In this document: positions 61,585 to 64,000 of the stretch, in pieces | Numbering within the stretch: the stretch's first letter is position 1 | Layout: the number at the start of each line of letters is the position of its first letter | DNA from: an uncultured Acidobacteriaceae bacterium | GTDB taxonomy: Bacteria > Acidobacteriota > Terriglobia > Terriglobales > Acidobacteriaceae | Assembly: GCA_903828675.1 (NCBI GenBank) | Contig: CAIKND010000100.1 | Coordinates: 1-64,000 of the forward strand | Direction: 5' to 3' | DNA length: 64,000 bases | Notes under the pieces: generated by a model | What the model saw: the letters and a program-made list of their open reading frames with translations, nothing else | Told to the model about the DNA's origin: nothing | Database searches by the model: none | Translations under genes and position numbers: made by a program

Positions 61585-64000
61585 GGCTGCACCGTCCAGG
61601 GGACTATCGGCGCGTTGTCATCGGCGGGCGTGGTCGGGAGCTGCCGGTAATCGAAGCGATAGGAGTGCACGGGCTGGCCCGAGTCGAAGCGATCGTTCCA
61701 ATTCAACTGGTAGTCCAGAGCATCGCTGTCGTCGGGGAACTTTTCGTTCTCGGGATAGGGATAGGCGCTCATGGAGTGGAATGGAAGTTGCGCCACGGTA
61801 AAGGGCGAAGCATCCCACCAGTCCATGTCCTTCACAAACCCGTTGGCATAGAAGAAGTAGTCGCGCTGCCAGTGCGCGGGCGGCGTCGGCAGAGTGGTTG
61901 TATCGAACTGTGCGGCAAGCTCTTCGCCGCTGCCGAGGATGGCATAGCGATCGTCGATCCCGGTCACGAGCGGCGTCACGTCGCCAAGGCGGGTGTAGTT
62001 GCCGCGTTCGTGCTGGAAGGGCCCGGTAAGGCTTACGCGATCGTAGTCGTAGTCCAGATCTCCGGGGCTTGCGCCCTCAATCTGCGTTGGGTAACCGCGG
62101 AAGTGCAGCGAGGCAAAGCTCAGCGGGACTTCCGTTGTGTGCGTAGCCGCATCGGCGGTGTTGTCGATGAGTACCTGGTCCCAGTAGAGCTGTAGATTGC
62201 TCATCAGGCGGATGCGCCGCGCACCTGCGGGCAACTTGCCGCTCAGGTCAACGACGATGGTGCGCTCCAATCCTGCCGGGAATCCCGCATCTTCCACGAT
62301 CCGCTTCCACGATCCATCCGCCAGTTCCGCTTCAACATAAGGCGAGATGGGCTTCAGGCCCGCCTGCCACGCGCCGTAGAGTGACGTTGCGCTGAAGTAG
62401 TTCACATAGCCCGTCATCAGCAGCCGCAATGGCGCATCGTGTTTCACGTCGCCAAGGTCCAGCGTGAGCGCATGCAGATTGGCGAATCCGTCATAAGGCA
62501 ATATTGAGAATCCACTGGCGAACTGGTGGTCGCGGCGGCTCAAGGCGTCAAGCACATCGCGGCCCTCGCCGTCCCATGCGCCCACCGGAAGCCGCGCACC
62601 GCTGCTTGCAATCACGCGCCCGGAGGCGAACGGCGGATCGTCGAGGAAGCGCTCGTCGGGGTTGACTTCCACGTTTTCAGGATGGTCAACCGCGACCAGC
62701 CGCAACTGATCAATGTAGTTAACTTCTTCCATCGGTTCCATGAAGCGTAGGCTGATCTTTCCATGGACTGTCGCGACCTGGTTGCCTGCAACTTTGATCC
62801 ACTCGCCGGGGTTGGGAATATTCCGCCTTGCGGGAGTAAACCAATGACCCACGACCGCCGCGCCAATCGCGTCTGTGACGAACTTGTACTTGTGGCCGTC
62901 CCAGACAAACAGCACCGGGCACGAACTGCCGCGGCGATCGGCTTCCTTCATGGCGATCACAGACTGATGCGGCAGGTCGATCTCATCTTGCAACACGCCG
63001 GTGGGCCACAGAATTCGCAGCAGATCGATGCCTTGCGCATTGCCCAGCCCGACAAGAATCTGCGGAGACGCCTGAGTTTGATAGCCAGAGGCGCCTGCCA
63101 GTTCCCACTTTTGCCAGTGGCCATTGGTAAATATCTCCACCTTTGCGCCCAACGCGGTTTTATTGTCGGCAAACCCGGTCAGGTCAAGGCGAACGGAGTG
63201 GTTCGGGCCAGTGCCCGAGCTGCGTAACAGCATGGGTGGAGCGTTCAGCCTGGTTACGATCAGGTCTGGCGCGCCGTCTCCGGTCACATCGGCGGCAATG
63301 AGTCCGCGGGCCGCGGTGAAGTTCACGCGTCCGATGCCCAATCGATCACTTATATCTTCGAAGGTCCCATCGCCTTGATTGCGGAGGACGCGCACTTGCG
63401 GGCCTGCGCTGGTTTCCACGATCGCGGCAAGATCGATCCAGCCGTCATTGTCGATGTCGATGGGAGTGATGCCCCATCCGCGCAACGCACCGTGCAGCGG
63501 GAGTTCCACGCGCTCAAAGCGGCGGCCGATATGGGCGGGGCCTTCGACATTGCGCCACAAGGTGAGCCCGGGCGCCCCGGCATGGGTCACGGCAATGTCC
63601 ATCCACCCATCCTTGTTGTAATCGAGCACGGTAATGCCGACAGTGGGCGGCAGGTTCGAGTTCTCAAACAGCGGCTGAACGGGATACTTTCCCTCGCGCG
63701 GGTTCACATAAATCTGAGGTGTGGGCCCATCGCCGGCGATAGCGAGATCGACGGCGCGATCATTATTGAAGTCCGTCAGGATTGCCGCCGTCGTCCTGGT
63801 GTTCGCCTGTCCGCCCAGCCCGGTTGGTTCGGTCCACTCGGTGAAGGCGCCATTGCCGTTGTTGCGCCACAAGACGTTGGGCGCGCCCCCGGGCGCAAGC
63901 GGCGCACCGGTAAGCAGCAGGTCAAGATCGCCGTCGTGATCGAAGTCGACAAACGTGATGCCCGAGGGATGATTGCGCGGGGCCAGCCCGGCAGCGCCGG
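61581..64000 (-). CDS. Large CRTAC1-type protein with long C-terminal extension; N-terminus outside the window
   Basis: The frame is open to the right edge, so at least 805 residues are present and the start lies beyond the window; the TTG at 63872 is internal. FG-GAP blades are visible from the edge (ITFVDFDHDGDLDLLLTG, VLDYNKDGWMDIA, PIDIDNDGWIDLA, AADVTGDGAPDLI), then an ASPIC/UnbV domain (GAKVEIFTNGHWQKWELAGA, DLLRILWPTGVLQDEIDL). About 435 further residues follow, starting near CPVLFVWDGHKYKFVTDAIG, beta-rich with LRLVAVDHPENVEVNPDERF and HWQRDYFFYANGFVKDMDWW. I do not recognise this part. It is coupled to the amidase gene by ATGA overlap. Confidence 0.85.
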   Translation of the reverse strand, partial: GAAGLAPRNHPSGITFVDFDHDGDLDLLLTGAPLAPGGAPNVLWRNNGNGAFTEWTEPTGLGGQANTRTTAAILTDFNNDRAVDLAIAGDGPTPQIYVNPREGKYPVQPLFENSNLPPTVGITVLDYNKDGWMDIAVTHAGAPGLTLWRNVEGPAHIGRRFERVELPLHGALRGWGITPIDIDNDGWIDLAAIVETSAGPQVRVLRNQGDGTFEDISDRLGIGRVNFTAARGLIAADVTGDGAPDLIVTRLNAPPMLLRSSGTGPNHSVRLDLTGFADNKTALGAKVEIFTNGHWQKWELAGASGYQTQASPQILVGLGNAQGIDLLRILWPTGVLQDEIDLPHQSVIAMKEADRRGSSCPVLFVWDGHKYKFVTDAIGAAVVGHWFTPARRNIPNPGEWIKVAGNQVATVHGKISLRFMEPMEEVNYIDQLRLVAVDHPENVEVNPDERFLDDPPFASGRVIASSGARLPVGAWDGEGRDVLDALSRRDHQFASGFSILPYDGFANLHALTLDLGDVKHDAPLRLLMTGYVNYFSATSLYGAWQAGLKPISPYVEAELADGSWKRIVEDAGFPAGLERTIVVDLSGKLPAGARRIRLMSNLQLYWDQVLIDNTADAATHTTEVPLSFASLHFRGYPTQIEGASPGDLDYDYDRVSLTGPFQHERGNYTRLGDVTPLVTGIDDRYAILGSGEELAAQFDTTTLPTPPAHWQRDYFFYANGFVKDMDWWDASPFTVAQLPFHSMSAYPYPENEKFPDDSDALDYQLNWNDRFDSGQPVHSYRFDYRQLPTTPADDNAPIVPWTVQP

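Noticed and set aside
63870..63872. TTG as start of the large CRTAC1 gene
   Set aside because: The frame continues upstream to the window edge with further FG-GAP sequence (VDFDHDGDLDLLL), so this codon is internal.

Overview
The window reads as a stretch of chromosome from an Acidobacteriota member, probably family Acidobacteriaceae (Terriglobia). The inference rests on gene content, since no rRNA or marker gene is present: three very large Oar-like TonB-dependent receptors with N-terminal carboxypeptidase-regulatory-like domains and no SusD partner, five CRTAC1-type FG-GAP/ASPIC-UnbV propeller proteins, multiheme cytochromes fused to or beside TPR proteins, and Reg_prop/Y_Y_Y sensor kinases. 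I see no tRNA, rRNA, CRISPR array, transposase or prophage.

Layout. (1) 348-11176, minus strand: an exopolysaccharide operon in the order WecB/TagA-type glycosyltransferase fused to a STAS-like domain, radical SAM/SPASM protein, O-antigen ligase/polymerase, GT2 glycosyltransferase, flippase, Wza-like export protein, Wzz/GumC-like co-polymerase with a degenerate kinase domain. The last genes overlap by ATGA. A secreted GH-A-like hydrolase (11617-13983) lies upstream. (2) 14580-17497, plus strand: hutU-hutI of histidine breakdown. (3) 17518-26591: TPR protein, TonB receptor and a divergent GH106-like rhamnosidase, resembling a small glycan-use locus. (4) 26937-34668, plus strand: TonB receptor, TPR protein, seven-heme cytochrome, CRTAC1 protein. 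(5) 34867-45861: small secreted protein, a third TonB receptor (minus), then CRTAC1, five-heme cytochrome-TPR fusion, mono-heme cytochrome c and a second, closely similar CRTAC1. (6) 46316-50471, plus strand: hybrid propeller sensor histidine kinase, NarL-type regulator and a small exported protein. (7) 64000 down to 50509, minus strand: a tightly packed operon of nine genes that runs off the right edge: large CRTAC1 protein with a long unassigned C-terminus, amidase, DAHP synthase, single-heme lipoprotein, CRTAC1, YncE-like propeller fused to a MauG/peroxidase-like diheme region, orphan Reg_prop propeller, RidA, and a two-lobed ABC-type solute-binding protein.

How the parts may work together. 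Regions 4, 5 and 7 repeat one theme: exported Ca-binding FG-GAP/UnbV propellers encoded with exported c-type cytochromes and TPR or TonB proteins. I infer a family of periplasmic or cell-surface redox modules with outer-membrane uptake. Region 7 adds cytosolic enzymes (amidase, DAHP synthase, RidA) and a binding protein, and is the best candidate for an undescribed system. Separately, a 77-base intergenic repeat with a covarying hairpin occurs three times (near 14.3, 34.7 and 46.1 kb), always in the same orientation 110-165 bases upstream of a plus-strand gene.
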